A DNA stretch of 64,000 bases, from the NCBI GenBank assembly GCA_963811055.1, contig CAWEPQ010000001.1, forward strand, positions 887,293 through 951,292, given 5' to 3'. Of the stretch, positions 26,168 to 36,690 are shown one piece after another. The position numbers and the translations under genes are program-made. The notes under the pieces are model-generated. The model made no database searches. It saw only the letters and a program-made list of their open reading frames with translations, and had not been told where the DNA came from. The number at the start of each line of letters is the position of its first letter. Position 1 is the first letter of the stretch. This stretch comes from JACVRW01 sp963811055. GTDB lineage: Bacteria > Actinomycetota > Thermoleophilia > Solirubrobacterales > Thermoleophilaceae.

Positions 26168-26808
26168 GAGATCACTCCCCGCCGCCGGAGAGCCGCCCGG
26201 GCCTGGCGCTCGCCGATCGCGAGGTCGGATGCCCGCGGAGCCGGGTCCTGCCCGGCCAGCCCGCGTGCCCAGGACGCATGGCGGGCCTCCACCGACACGA
26301 TCTTGGCGGCCTGGGCGAGCGTGGCCGGCGTCAGGTTCGTGGCCTGACCGTTGTAGGCCGCCACACCGATCTCCTCGAGAGCGGCGGCGGCCACGCGGAA
26401 CTTCTCGGGACTGGTCACCGAGTTGCCGAGGTCGAAGCTCGGAAGCGAGCGCGCCTCGCTGCCGAGGGTCTTCCGCAGGAACTCGAGGTGCAGGCGCTCG
26501 TGCTCGCCCACGGTCGCCGCGAACTGGCGCAGCTCCCCGCTCAGGCCGGCTCCGTCGAGTGCCGCGGCGTAGAACGCCGACTGGAGTCCCTCGAGCAGGA
26601 GCGCGAAGTTGAGCGTGGCCACGTCCTGCTCCGGCGAGGGCGCGGAGGCGGCGAGGCGCGGGAGCCCGGACACGAGCAGGCCCCCGGCCACGAGCGCGGC
26701 CCCGCCCACCACGGCGCGTTCGAGAAACTCCGACCGAGATCGGCCGCGCTCGGATCCCACGTCATCGACGACGTCGATGCAGATTGTCGCCCAGTTCTGG
26801 CCGTCCAT
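26164..26808 (-). CDS. Exported ferritin-like protein B
   Basis: Paralogue of the downstream gene: 214 residues, an export or anchor segment (AVVGGAALVAGGLLVSGLP, ~residues 32-50), then NFALLLEGLQSAFYAAAL, VGEHERLHLEFL, LEEIGVAAYNGQ and SVEARHASWARGL, the same ligand pattern. First gene of a four-gene minus-strand operon (B, A, L,D-transpeptidase, membrane protein). Later in-frame starts near residue 18 would also leave the export segment intact. Confidence 0.75.
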   Translation of the reverse strand: MDGQNWATICIDVVDDVGSERGRSRSEFLERAVVGGAALVAGGLLVSGLPRLAASAPSPEQDVATLNFALLLEGLQSAFYAAALDGAGLSGELRQFAATVGEHERLHLEFLRKTLGSEARSLPSFDLGNSVTSPEKFRVAAAALEEIGVAAYNGQATNLTPATLAQAAKIVSVEARHASWARGLAGQDPAPRASDLAIGERQARAALRRRGVIS

Positions 26809-26917
26809 TCGGAAGGTGTTCCGAAGTGGCGCCCGATTGGATCAATAAGCCGTGAGAAAGCTGTGCAAATGCGCGATCCAGGGGCTGGGACGCCCTCGGG
26901 TTGGGGATAACTGATCA

Positions 26918-27058
26918 ATGGGCGGGGAAGGGACCGAGGTGACGCTGGGCGGAGGGCCGGGAGGCCTGGGCCTGTGGCTGCCGGTTCCGCTGCTCACGGC
27001 CGCGAACGTCCTGGTCTGGGTCGTGGTGTCGCTGCAGCTCGCCAATTCGCTGGCCTGA
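26918..27058 (+). CDS. Possible 46-residue membrane protein
   Basis: ATG at 26918 opens a 46-codon frame: a Gly-rich head (MGGEGTEVTLGGGPGGLG) and one hydrophobic helix (PLLTAANVLVWVVVSLQL). It sits in the 312-nt gap between the divergent ferritin-like operon and the FkbM gene. No good Shine-Dalgarno is visible. I see nothing else coding in this gap. Confidence 0.35.
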   Translation: MGGEGTEVTLGGGPGGLGLWLPVPLLTAANVLVWVVVSLQLANSLA

Positions 27059-27121
27059 GCGACAGCACCAGCTGGCGCTCTTTAGCGATTTATTAGGCCC
27101 GGTGCCGATAAAGGGCATACG

Positions 27122-28225
27122 GTGTCCCACATGGCCCCAGCCCTACAGGCGCGCATTGCGCGCACGCCGCCGGTCACGGTGGTGCCGGGCCCTCTGGCGG
27201 CCGCTCTCTATCTGGTGGCCGCCGGGGCCGTGCTCATCGTGGCGGGCCCGCAGGAGGACCGCGTGCTGGTCGCGATGCTGGTGCTGTCGCTGGCCGCCGG
27301 ACTGGCTGTGGCAAGCTGGCGGTGGGTTGTCCTCCCTGTCTGCTTCTTCGCCGTACTCGAGCTCACACCGTGGGACTACTCCTTCGACGAGCTGGTGGCA
27401 GTGGTGGCGGTCGCCGCGATCGTGCTCGGCCTCGTGGTCAGGCGCGGGGTCAGCGTGACTCAGGACCGCCAGGCCAGCGACGCCGTGGTGCGCAGGCACC
27501 AGGCCTCCGCGGCGGCGGGCCTTCTAGGTCGTGTGGTCAGCCGACAGACGCTCGATGAGCGGATCGACTTCCTGCGGCTGCGGCTCGACGCGTTTCCCCA
27601 CGGCCGCTACCAGCCCATCGACGCGCTGCCCGGTCGCGTCAAGCGAGCGGACGGATCCGTGTCGCGCTGGCGGGCCATGCGCGACGTGGTGGAGCGCCTG
27701 GACGTGTCCACCGCCGTGGACATCGGCGCGAACGAGGGCTACTTCTCGCTTCAGCTGGGCTCCCTCGGGGTCACGACCGTGGCCCTCGAGGCGGCGCCGA
27801 ACAACTACCGGACCGCCCTGCTGGCGGTGAAGCGCACGGGACTGGACAACGTCGGGGTGCTCGCGTTCGAGGTGCGGGCCGACACGGTCGAGATGACGCC
27901 CGCCGTGGACTGCACCGTCTTTCTGTCGCTGTGGCACCACCTGGTGCGCGATCAGGGCCTCGAGACGGCCACCGATATCACCGCGCGCCTGTGGGAGAAG
28001 ACCGCACGGGTCATGTTCTTCGACACCGGGCAGGATGAGATGCCCGACTCCTTCAATCTCCCGGCCATGACCCCCGATCCGCGGACGTGGCTCGAGGGCT
28101 ATCTGACCGCCACGTGCCCGGGCTCACAGGTGCAGCACCTCGGGGAACATGCCGCTTTCGACGCCGAAGGGAACCCGTGCGAACGGCACCTTCTGGCGGT
28201 CGTTCGCACCGCCCACTCACCCTAA
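27122..28225 (+). CDS. Membrane-anchored FkbM-type methyltransferase
   Basis: A 367-residue protein in two parts. Residues ~20-110 hold three or four hydrophobic helices (PLAAALYLVAAGAVLIVAG, VLVAMLVLSLAAGLAVA, LVAVVAVAAIVLGLVV). The cytoplasmic part is a SAM-dependent methyltransferase with motif I VDIGANEGYFSLQL, the acidic VALEAAP and a late LSLWHHLVRD, as in FkbM-like enzymes. GTG at 27122 or ATG at 27131 can start it. Fusion to membrane helices is unusual and suggests a lipid-linked or envelope substrate. It stands alone. Confidence 0.75.
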   Translation: MSHMAPALQARIARTPPVTVVPGPLAAALYLVAAGAVLIVAGPQEDRVLVAMLVLSLAAGLAVASWRWVVLPVCFFAVLELTPWDYSFDELVAVVAVAAIVLGLVVRRGVSVTQDRQASDAVVRRHQASAAAGLLGRVVSRQTLDERIDFLRLRLDAFPHGRYQPIDALPGRVKRADGSVSRWRAMRDVVERLDVSTAVDIGANEGYFSLQLGSLGVTTVALEAAPNNYRTALLAVKRTGLDNVGVLAFEVRADTVEMTPAVDCTVFLSLWHHLVRDQGLETATDITARLWEKTARVMFFDTGQDEMPDSFNLPAMTPDPRTWLEGYLTATCPGSQVQHLGEHAAFDAEGNPCERHLLAVVRTAHSP

Positions 28226-28301
28226 GGCACCGTACTGCCGATAGGACGGGCGAGGACGGATTAGACGTTCCGAGAGCTTTGCCTTCCTCCGAGAGGCTTC
28301 G

Positions 28302-31221
28302 ATGTCAGACGTACCGAGTCCCGCCGCGCTCGATGCGAAGGTCCTGCTGAGTGTCCTGGCCCAGGTCAGGGAGGGGGATTTCACAGTCCGTATGCCGCTC
28401 GACTGGACGGGCGTGGCCGGCAAGGTGGCCGACGGCTTCAATGACGTGATCATCGCCAACCAGGCGCTGGAGGCGGAGCTCGACCGTGTCAGCCGCGTGG
28501 TGGGCAAGCAGGGAGAGCTGTCGCAAAGGGTGGCGCTCCGCGGATCCACGCAGAGCTGGTCCGGAAGCGTCGAATCGGTGAACAGCCTGATCGACTCGCT
28601 GGTGCGGCCCACGGTCGAGATGCAGCGCGTGATCGGCGCGGTGGCCGGCGGCGACCTCAGCAAGAAGATCTCCCTCGACGTTCGCGGCGAGATGCTGGAC
28701 CTCAAGAACACCATCAACGCGATGGTCGACCAGCTCAACGGCTTCGTGTCGGAGCTTACGCGCGTGGCCCGCGAGGTCGGCACGGAGGGCAAGCTCGGTC
28801 AGGCCGCGGCGGTGACGATCGAGGTCGGCGGCGTCTGGAAGGACCTGACCGACAACGTGAACCTGATGGCCGGCAACCTCACGGGGCAGGTCCGGAACAT
28901 CGCCGAGGTGACCACGGCCGTGGCCAACGGCGATCTGAGCAAGAAGATCTCGATCGACGTGAAGGGCGAGTTCCTGGAGCTCAAGAACACCGTGAACGCG
29001 ATGGTCGACCAGCTCAACGCCTTCGCCGGAGAGGTCACGCGAGTCGCGCGAGAGGTGGGCGTGGAGGGCAAGCTCGGCGGCCAGGCGCAGTCGAAGGAGG
29101 TGGCCGGCGTCTGGAAGGACCTCACCGACAACGTGAATCAGCTGGCCGCCAACCTCACCAACCAGGTGCGAGCGATCGCGGAGGTGGCCACCGCCGTGAC
29201 GGAGGGCGACCTCACACGGCAGGTCCGGGTGGAGGCCAGCGGCGAGGTGGCCATCCTCAAGGACACGCTCAACGAGATGATCCGCAACCTCCGCGAGACC
29301 ACGCGGGAGAACGTGGAGCAGGACTGGCTGAAGACCAACCGCGAGCGCTTCACGCGCATGCTGCAGGGCCAGCGCGACCTCTCGGAGGTGTCGAGCATGA
29401 TCCTTTCGGAGCTCGCGCCGCTGGTGTCGGCGCAGCACGGCGTCTTCTACTCGATGACCAAGCCGCCCGACGGTGGCGAGCCCGTTCTTCAGTTCGAGGC
29501 CGGCTACGGCTTCGAGGAGCGCAAGCGCCTGGCGGCCTCCTTCCGGCTGGGCGAGGGCCTGATCGGGCAGTGCGCCAAGGAGAAGAAGCGGATCCTGGTC
29601 ACCGAGGTCCCGGGCGACTACGTGAGGATCAACTCGGGCCTCGGCGCGGCGCCCCCGCTCAACGTGATCGTCCTTCCGGTGCTGTTCGAAGGATCGGTGC
29701 GCGCCGTGGTCGAGTTCGCGTCCTTCTCTCCCTTCAGCCCCACGCACCAGGCCTTCCTGGAGCAGCTGCCGGAGAGCATCGGCCTGGTGCTCAACACCAT
29801 CGAGGCCGACACGCTCACCGAGAACCTGCTCAAGCAGTCCCAGTCGCAGGCGGAGGAGCTTCGCTCGCAGCAGGAGGAGCTCCGCGAGTCCAATGAGGAC
29901 CTTGGACGGCAGGCCGCGCTTCTGGCCGACCAGAACATCGAGGCGGAGCGAAAGAACCAGGAGGTCGCCCGGTCCAAGGACCTGGTGGAGGAGAAGGCCG
30001 GCCAGCTGGCCGTCTCGTCGAAGTACAAGTCGGAGTTCATCGCGAACATGTCGCACGAGCTCCGCACTCCGCTCAACAGCCTGCTGATCCTCGCCGAGCA
30101 GCTCGAGGACAACCCGGACGACACCATGACCGAGGCCCAGGTCGAGTACGCGAGCGTGATCCGCGCTTCGGGCAAGGACCTGCTGGAGCTGCTGAACAGC
30201 ATCCTCGACCTGGCCAAGGCCGAGTCCGGAACGGTCACGGCGGACCTGGCCCTCGTTCCGCTCGGCGCGCTCTGCGACGCCATCCGCCGCGACTTCGAGC
30301 CGATCGCCCAGGGAGCTGGTCTCGGCTTCTCGGTCGACCTGGCGCCCGACGTGCCGGAGGACGTGGTCACCGATCCCCAGCGTCTCCGCCAGATCGTCAA
30401 CAACCTGCTCTCCAACGCCTTCAAGTTCACCGAGAGCGGCGAGGTGCGGATGCGTGTCGGCCTTGCTGCCGACGGGTGGAGCGACGGACACCCAGTCGCT
30501 GGCAGCCGCCCCCGCCGTGCTCGCCCTATCCGTGAGCGACACCGGAATCGGTCTGCGTGAAGCGGAGCACCAGCGCATCTTCGAGGCGTTCGTCCAAGGT
30601 GACGGCACGAGCGCCCGCCAGTTCGGCGGCACCGGGCTCGGCCTCTCGATCAGCCGCGAGCTGGTCGGGCTGCTCGGCGGTGAGATCACGCTGTCCAGCA
30701 AGATCGGCGAGGGCAGCACCTTCACCGTGTACCTGCCTCTGGGCCAGGCCACGGCTGCGCCGGCCATGGCACCTGCTGAGCCCGAGAACCTGCACGGCAG
30801 CCTGGACGACAGCCCCTTCAAGGGGATGAAGATCCTGGTGGTGGACGACGACGTGCGCAACGTCTTCGCCCTCACGGCGCTGCTCCAGCGAGGTCGCGCC
30901 GACGTGACCGTCGCGGGAAGCGGCGCCGAGGCCCTGGCCGCGCTCGACCGCAAGCCAGACATCGACCTGGTCCTGATGGACATCATGATGCCGGGCATGG
31001 ATGGCTACACCGCCATCCGCGCGATTCGCGCGATCGATCGCTTCGAGACGCTGCCGATCATCGCGGTGTCCGGGAAGGGCGCGCTCGGCGAGTCGCAGCG
31101 CTGCGTCGAAGCCGGCGCCAACGACTACGTGCCGAAGCCCGTGGACACCGGCGAGCTGGTCGCGGCCATCGTGCGGTGGCTTCCCTCGCGGGCAGAGGTG
31201 CTGGCGGCCCACTCGCCGTGA
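28302..31221 (+). CDS. Soluble poly-HAMP/GAF hybrid histidine kinase with receiver domain (one frameshift)
   Basis: After repair at 30474-30476 (GGG for GG) this is 972 residues. Order: tandem HAMP-type repeats (~25-335, with NTxNAMVDQLN and GVWKDLTDNVN each twice), GAF domain (~355-510), coiled coil, HisKA with FIANMSHELRTPLNS (phospho-acceptor His585), HATPase (IVNNLLSNAFKFTESG, SDTGIGL, GGTGLGL) and a C-terminal receiver (VVDDDVRN, LVLMDIMMPGMDG, KPVDTGE). There is no membrane helix, so it senses a cytoplasmic signal, with the plan of Nik1-like kinases. A GAGAGG Shine-Dalgarno precedes the ATG. It overlaps the GGDEF regulator by 4 nt. Confidence 0.9.
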
Positions 31222-32177
31222 GGATCCTGATGGCAGACGACGACCGCGCGTCGCGGCTGATCGCGGAGGCGGCGCTCCGAAGCCTCGGCCATGAGTGCGA
31301 GACGGTGAGCGACGGGACCGAGGCGTGGGAGGCCTTCGAGTCCAGCTCTCCGGACGTGGTGATCAGCGATTGGGCGATGCCAGGGCTGACCGGGCTGGAG
31401 CTGTGCCGCAAGATCCGGGCGCACGCCGCCGACAGCTACACCTATTTCTTTCTCTGCACGGGGCGCGCCGGCCTCGACGAGATTCTCCAGGGCATGGACG
31501 CCGGGGCCGACGACTACCTCGTCAAGCCGCTCAACTCCGACGAGCTCCGGGCTCATCTGATCTCGGCGGCCAGGGTCACGTCCCTGCATCGGCAGCTGGC
31601 CGACCAGCGGATCGAGCTCGAGAAGCTGAACGACGAGCTGACCGCGATCGGCCTGCGCGACCCGCTCACCGGACTCGGCAACCGCCGCGCCCTCACGGAG
31701 GACCTGGCCGTGCTGGAGGCGCGCGCGGTCCGCTACGGGCATCGCTACTGCCTGGCGCTCCTCGACGTGGATCACTTCAAGGCCTACAACGACACCTACG
31801 GCCACCAGGCCGGCGACCAGGTGCTGCAGACGGTTGCGGCTCAGCTCAAGGAGCAGGCCCGCCCCGGCGACGCGCTCTACCGCTACGGCGGGGAGGAGTT
31901 CCTCTGCATCCTGCCCGAGCAGTCACCGGCCGGGGCCACCGTCGCGGCCGAGCGCATGCGCAGCGGCATCGAGGAGCTGGCAATCGCGCACACCGGTAAC
32001 GACGCGGGTGTGCTCACCCTGAGCGGCGGCGTCGCGATGCTGGACGCCGGGGACACGAGATCGGTGGACGAGGTGCTGAAGGAGGCGGACGAGGCCCTGT
32101 ACCGGGCCAAGCGCCTCGGCCGCAACCGCGTGGAGTGCGCGTCCGCCGATGCGGCTCTGAGTCAGCCGGTTCTGTAG
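31218..32177 (+). CDS. Response regulator with GGDEF (diguanylate cyclase) domain
   Basis: A 319-residue regulator: receiver domain (residues ~1-120; ADDD, VVISDWAMPG with the phospho-Asp, KPLNSDE) and a GGDEF domain (~155-310) with YRYGGEEFL as active-site loop. The GGEEF variant is catalytically competent in known enzymes. DPLTGLGNRR marks the start of the cyclase domain. An RxxD inhibitory site is not obvious. GTG at 31218 overlaps the kinase stop, so kinase and cyclase form one two-component unit likely controlling c-di-GMP. Confidence 0.92.
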   Translation: MRILMADDDRASRLIAEAALRSLGHECETVSDGTEAWEAFESSSPDVVISDWAMPGLTGLELCRKIRAHAADSYTYFFLCTGRAGLDEILQGMDAGADDYLVKPLNSDELRAHLISAARVTSLHRQLADQRIELEKLNDELTAIGLRDPLTGLGNRRALTEDLAVLEARAVRYGHRYCLALLDVDHFKAYNDTYGHQAGDQVLQTVAAQLKEQARPGDALYRYGGEEFLCILPEQSPAGATVAAERMRSGIEELAIAHTGNDAGVLTLSGGVAMLDAGDTRSVDEVLKEADEALYRAKRLGRNRVECASADAALSQPVL

Positions 32178-33015
32178 AGCCGCGTCGTCAGCGGCGCGAA
32201 CACCGCGGTCAGCGCCGCGGCCACGGCCATCACGATCCCGACGTCGCTCGCGTCCGCGTTCCCCTCCATCAGGCCGCGCGACGCGGTGGCGAGGATCGAG
32301 ATCGGGTTGACGTTCACGAACGCCTCGAGGCCCGCCGGCAGCGTGTCCGGCTCGACGAAGACGTTGGACAGGAACGTGAGCGGGAAGATGCCCATGAATC
32401 CGGCGTTCATCACCGCGTTCGGCGAACGCAGAGTCAGGCCGATCGTGGTGAACACCCAGGAGAGGCCGAACGCGAAGAAGATCACGAGCGCCAGCGCCGC
32501 GAGCACTCCGCCCACGCCGGCCTCGGGACGGAAGCCGAGGATCACGCCCGAGCAGGATGATCACCGTGCCCGCCACCAGATAGCGCACGCAGTCGCCGAG
32601 CAGGGCTCCGAGCAACGGCGCGGGCCGCCAGATCGGCAGCGAGCGGAAGCGGTCCACCACGCCCTTCGTCAGGTCGGTGTTGAGCGCGACCCCGGAGTAG
32701 ACGGTGGTGAACAGGACCGACATCACGAGGATGCCGGGCAGGATGTAGTCGAGGTACTCGCCCGTCGAGCCGGAGATCGCGCCGCCGAAGATGTAGGTGA
32801 ACATGAGCACGAACATCACCGGCGTGATCGTCACGTCGAGGAGCTGCTCGGGCACGTGCTTGACCTTGAGCATGCCGCGCCAGCCGAATGTGAGCGCGGC
32901 CGACATGCCGCTGGCGCGCGGGGGGCGCGGGGTGGAGGCGAGCGCCTTGCGGAGCGCCTCCGCCTCGGCGGCTCGGTCGTCGCGTGCCGGGGTGGTCGTC
33001 GGGGTCGGTGCTCAT
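32162..33015 (-). CDS. ABC-2 type exporter permease (DrrB-like), two frameshifts
   Basis: Membrane partner of the ATPase upstream. The middle frame shows VPEQLLDVTITPVMFVLMFTYIFGGAI and GILVMSVLFTTVYSGVAL; the last frame shows VIFFAFGLSWVFTTIGLTLRSPNAV and the C-terminal helix before LYRTG. Six membrane helices are expected. Extra bases near 32,548 (CCC) and ~32,970 break the frame; removing both gives 283 residues. The start ATG overlaps the ATPase stop. The 3' end overlaps the convergent GGDEF gene by 16 nt. Confidence 0.8.
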
Positions 33016-33978
33016 GCCGCTTGCTCCTCTTCCTCGGCCGTGTGCCCGGTCAGTGCGAGGAACACCTCGTCGAGGCTCGGCTGGCCGAGTGAGAAGTCGG
33101 CCACGCGCACCCCTGAGCGGGTGAGCTCGGCCACGGCCTCGGCGCCGCGGTCCGCATTGGCGCACGAGACCGAGAGCGACGCCGGGTCGGGCTCGAGGTT
33201 CACCATGCCGAGCTCGCGCCGGAGCAGCTCCTCGGCCTCGGGTCGCTGATCCGGGTCGAGCAGCCTCACCCGCAGGGAGCCGGAGCCGACCGAGGCCTTG
33301 AGCTGGGCCGGGGTTCCCTCGGCGATCACCTTGCCGCGGTCGATCACCGCGATGCCCTCCGCGAGCTGATCGGCCTCGTCCAGGTACTGGGTGCAGAGCA
33401 GGATCGTGGTGCCCTCGGCCACCAGCGCGCGGACGATGTCCCAGACCTGGTTGCGCGAGCGCGGGTCGAGACCCGGTGGTCGGCTCGTCGAGGAACATCA
33501 GCTTCGGGGTGACCACGATGCTCGCGGCGATGTCGAGGCGGCGTCGCATCCCGCCGGAGTAGTTCTTGACGAGACGGCCGGCCGCCTCCTCGAGCCCGAA
33601 TGCATCGAGCAGCTGCGCGGCGCGCTCCTTCGCGGCGGCGCGCTTCAGGCCGAGCAGCCGGCCCAGCAGGATCAGGTTCTCGCGGCCGGTGAGGTCCTCG
33701 TCCACGGAGGCCATCTGGCCCGTGAGGCTCACGAGCTCACGGACCGCGTCGCCCTCCTCGACGATGTCGTGTCCGAACACCCGCGCCGTGCCCGCATCGG
33801 GTCGCAGGAGCGTGGCGAGCATTCGGATCGTGGTCGTCTTGCCGGCCCCGTTGGGGCCGAGCACGCCGTAGACCGAGCCGGTTCGCACCGCGAGGTCCAC
33901 GCCGTCGACGGCAGGCGTGTCGTCGAACGACTTGACGAGGCCCGTGGCCTCGATCGCAAGGGGACTCTGGGAGCTCAT
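33012..33978 (-). CDS. Daunorubicin-resistance-type ABC ATPase (DrrA-like), one frameshift
   Basis: Nucleotide-binding subunit of a drug/lipid exporter. GPNGAGKTTTIRM (Walker A), NYSGGMRRRLDIA (signature) and LMFLDEPTTG (Walker B) lie in the first frame; the rest (VWDIVRALVAEGTTILLCTQYLDEADQLA) is in the next. An extra base in the run at 33472-33474 causes the break; repair gives DEPTTGLDPRSRNQ and 321 residues, normal for DrrA. The C-terminus includes SLDEVFLALTGH, typical of this family. Confidence 0.87.
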
Positions 33979-34094
33979 CGCCCGGCAGGGTACGTATCCG
34001 GGCGCGGCAGGTCAGTAGTGCTAACCCCACAATCGCGTGTGGCCTCCGATGGGCTCGGGTAGCCCCCACTCGAACCACCTACCAAGGAGGAAAG

Positions 34095-35761
34095 GTGAGA
34101 AAAGCCATCATCGGCGCCGCCGCCTGCATGGTCGCGGCCCTCTGCCTCGCACCGTCAGCGCTCGCGGTGGACGAGGTCAACACCAAGAAGCTCCGCAAGG
34201 GGCTGACCACGGGCGGCATTCTCGAGCACATGCGGACCTTCCAGCGGCTGGCGAACGCGAACGCGGGCAACCGCGCCGCCACCACGCCCGGCTACGACGC
34301 CTCGCTCGCATATGCCGAGCGGCGGCTGAAGCGCGCCGGGCTACAAGGTCACGCGCAAGGAGTTCCCGTTCGCGCGCTGGGAGAAGCTCGGCCCGGCGAC
34401 GCTGCAGCGCGAGGGCCAGCCCGCCCTACGCCGAGGGCACCGCCGAGGCGCCGGGGCGACTACCTCGTGGCCGAGTTCTCGGGCGCCGGCAACGGTCACC
34501 GCGCCGCTCGTGACCACGAACGACATCGTCCTCGCGCCCGAGGGTGACCCGGGCAGCGGCACCGAGCGGCTGCGAGGAGGCCGACTACGGCGGCCAGAGC
34601 CTCACCGGGAAGATCGCCCTGGTGGAGCGCGGCACCTGCGCGTTCGTGGACAAGATCAACCTCGCCAAGCAGCTCGGCGCGGCCGCGGTGCTCGTGTTCA
34701 ACGACGGCTACCCGGACCGCACGGAGCCGCTCGAGATCGGCGCTCCGCCGTTCATCGGGATCCCCGTGGCGATGACCAGCTACGAGGTCGGCTCGGCGCT
34801 CTACACGGCGCTGCAGGCCGGTGCCGTGAACGTGACGTTCAACGTGCAGGCAACCACCGAGGAGGTTCCGCAGTACAACCTGATCGCCGACAGCAAGACC
34901 GGTGATCCGGAACGGACGATCGTCGTGGGCGGCCATCTCGACTCGGTCGACGAGGGGCCGGGCATCAACGACAACGGCTCGGGATCGGGCACGATCATCG
35001 AGACGGCGGAGCAGGTCGCGAAGCTCAAGAAGAAGCCTCGCAACCGCATCCGCTTCGCGCTCTGGGGCGCGGAGGAGGCCGGGCTTGTCGGCTCGACCGC
35101 GTACGTGGCCGATCTGATCGAGTCAGGCGAGATCGACGATGTCGAGGCGAACCTGAACTTCGACATGCTGGCCTCGCCGAACTTCGTGCGCTTCGTGTAC
35201 GACGGCGACAACTCCACGGGCGAGGGAGAGGTCGGGCCGCCTGGATCGGCACAGATCGAGCAGGTGTTCCTGCGCTACTTCGCGTCGCAGGGGCTCGAGA
35301 CGACGCCGACGGCGTTCGACGGCCGCTCCGACTACGGGCCGTTCATCGCGCCGGAGGCACTCGTGCCGGCCGGCGGGCTGTTCTCGGGAGCCGAGGGCGT
35401 GAAGACCGCTGAGGAGGCCGCCATCTACGGCGGTGCCGCCGGCTCCTGGTACGACCCGTGCTACCACCAGGCGTGCGACACGTTCGCCACGGTCCTGGGG
35501 CAGCCGCCGTTCCCGGATGCCGACGGGCTCGAGTCGGTCGAGGACGCCGCGCTGATGGACGGCAACGGCGCCGTCGGCCTCGGTCAGCTCGCTGACGCGG
35601 CTGCCCATGCCACCTGGACGCTGGCGCGCTCGAAGAGCCCGCTGGTGGGCCCGGCGCAGGCCAAGAAGGCGCGCACCGCCAAGGTGATGAAGAAGGCGAA
35701 GCGCGCGGCCAAGCGCGCCATCCGCCGTCACCAGTGGAAGGGCGGCCTGCGGGTCCGCTGA
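34095..35761 (+). CDS. Secreted M28 aminopeptidase with PA domain (five +1 insertions)
   Basis: Starts at GTG 34095 after a strong AAGGAGG. Signal peptide (AAACMVAALCLAPSALA), PA domain (KIALVERGTCAFVDKINLAKQLGA) and M28 metallopeptidase core: GGHLDSVDEGPGINDNGSG (zinc His/Asp), WGAEEAGLVGS (catalytic/zinc Glu), FDMLASPNF and YHQACDTF (last His). The frame is broken by extra bases near 34339, 34425, 34454, 34494 and 34563; removing five bases gives 553 residues. The basic C-terminus (KKARTAKVMKKAKRAAKRA) may hold it to the wall. The active-site ligands are all present. Confidence 0.87.
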
Positions 35762-35781
35762 GCGGCAATCGATAAGACGCT

Positions 35782-35809
35782 CGAGGGGCGGCCACGGGGC
35801 CGCCCCTCG
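35782..35809 (+). terminator. Strong hairpin terminator after the M28 gene
   Basis: CGAGGGGCGGCC (35782-35793), loop ACGG, GGCCGCCCCTCG (35798-35809): a perfect 12-bp stem beginning 20 nt after the stop. It is followed by TCGTTCC rather than a full U-run, as is common in high-GC actinobacteria. Confidence 0.75.
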
Positions 35810-35961
35810 TCGTTCCGGGCAGGTGGGGATAACCGGCCGGTAGAAGGCGTGGCAGCCGTATTGAGCTCACATGCCTCGCGGCGGATGCTGCGTGAGGCAA
35901 ATCACGCACCGCCAGCACTTACTGAAGATAAGTTGACGAGGCGTCCGACAGCCGTGAGCTC

Positions 35962-36690
35962 ATGCAAGCGACCACCGCCCACCAGCACCCGCGACTCACT
36001 CCGCTGACCGTCGCGACCGCGCTCCTGGTGGCGGCAGCGCTCATCGGGGTGGCCACCGGAACGCTCCGGCTCCCGGACGTGGAGGGCCGCTTGAGGATGC
36101 CTCCAGGACCCTGGGCAGCTGGGCCTACCCCGCCGTGGCCGGGTTCGCGTTCCTCGAGACCGCCGCGTTCGTCGGGCTCGTGGTGCCGGGTGAGACGGCG
36201 GTGGTGGTCGGAGGCGTCGTGGCCGAGCGCGGCGACGTCGAGCTCATCCCGCTCATCGGGCTGGTGTGGCTTGCCGCCGCGGCCGGCGACGCTGCGAGCT
36301 TCCTGCTGGGACGACGCCTCGGCCGCCCGTTCCTGGAGCGCCACGGCCCGCGGCTGCGGCTCGGCCCCGAGCGCCTGACCCGCGTCGAGCGCTTCTACGA
36401 CCGCCACGGCGGCAAGGCCGTGCTGGTCGGACGCTTCGCCGGGCTCGTGCGCGCCGTGTCGCCCTTCCTCGCCGGCGCTTCCGGTCTGTCGCTTCGGCGC
36501 TTCGTGCCGTGGAGCCTCGCCGGCGCGCTGCTGTGGTCCGCCGCCTTCACCCTCGTCGGGCTACGGCTTCTCGGAGTCCTTCTCCGAGTCCGGCGAGACC
36601 ATGGCCAAGGCGGCCCTCGGCGCGGCGCTCGTGGTCGTTCTCGCGTTCGTAGCGGTGGCGCGCCTACGTTCCGGCGGGCTGCGCCGGCAG
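35962..36690 (+). CDS. DedA-family membrane protein (frameshifted)
   Basis: Membrane protein of the DedA/SNARE-associated family. The first frame gives a membrane segment (VATALLVAAALIGVATGTL); the main frame gives AFLETAAFVGLVVPGETAVVVGG, GDAASFLLGRRLGRPFLERHG, the conserved GRFAGLVRAVSPFLAGASG and another helix; a third frame continues after an extra G at 36558-36560 with ETMAKAALGAALVVVLAFVAV. Another indel lies near 36,090. The 3' end is not clear because it runs into the convergent PAP2 gene; 36690 is approximate. DedA proteins scramble or translocate lipid carriers. Confidence 0.75.

Noticed and set aside
28305..30998. 897-codon minus-strand open frame opposite the histidine kinase
   Set aside because: It is a high-GC shadow: its sequence is Arg/Leu/His-rich with no domain, while the plus strand carries complete HAMP, GAF and kinase motifs.
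34330..34570. Five closely spaced frame changes as programmed frameshifting
   Set aside because: They follow no slippery-site pattern and occur as extra G/C in short runs in many unrelated genes; sequence error explains them better.
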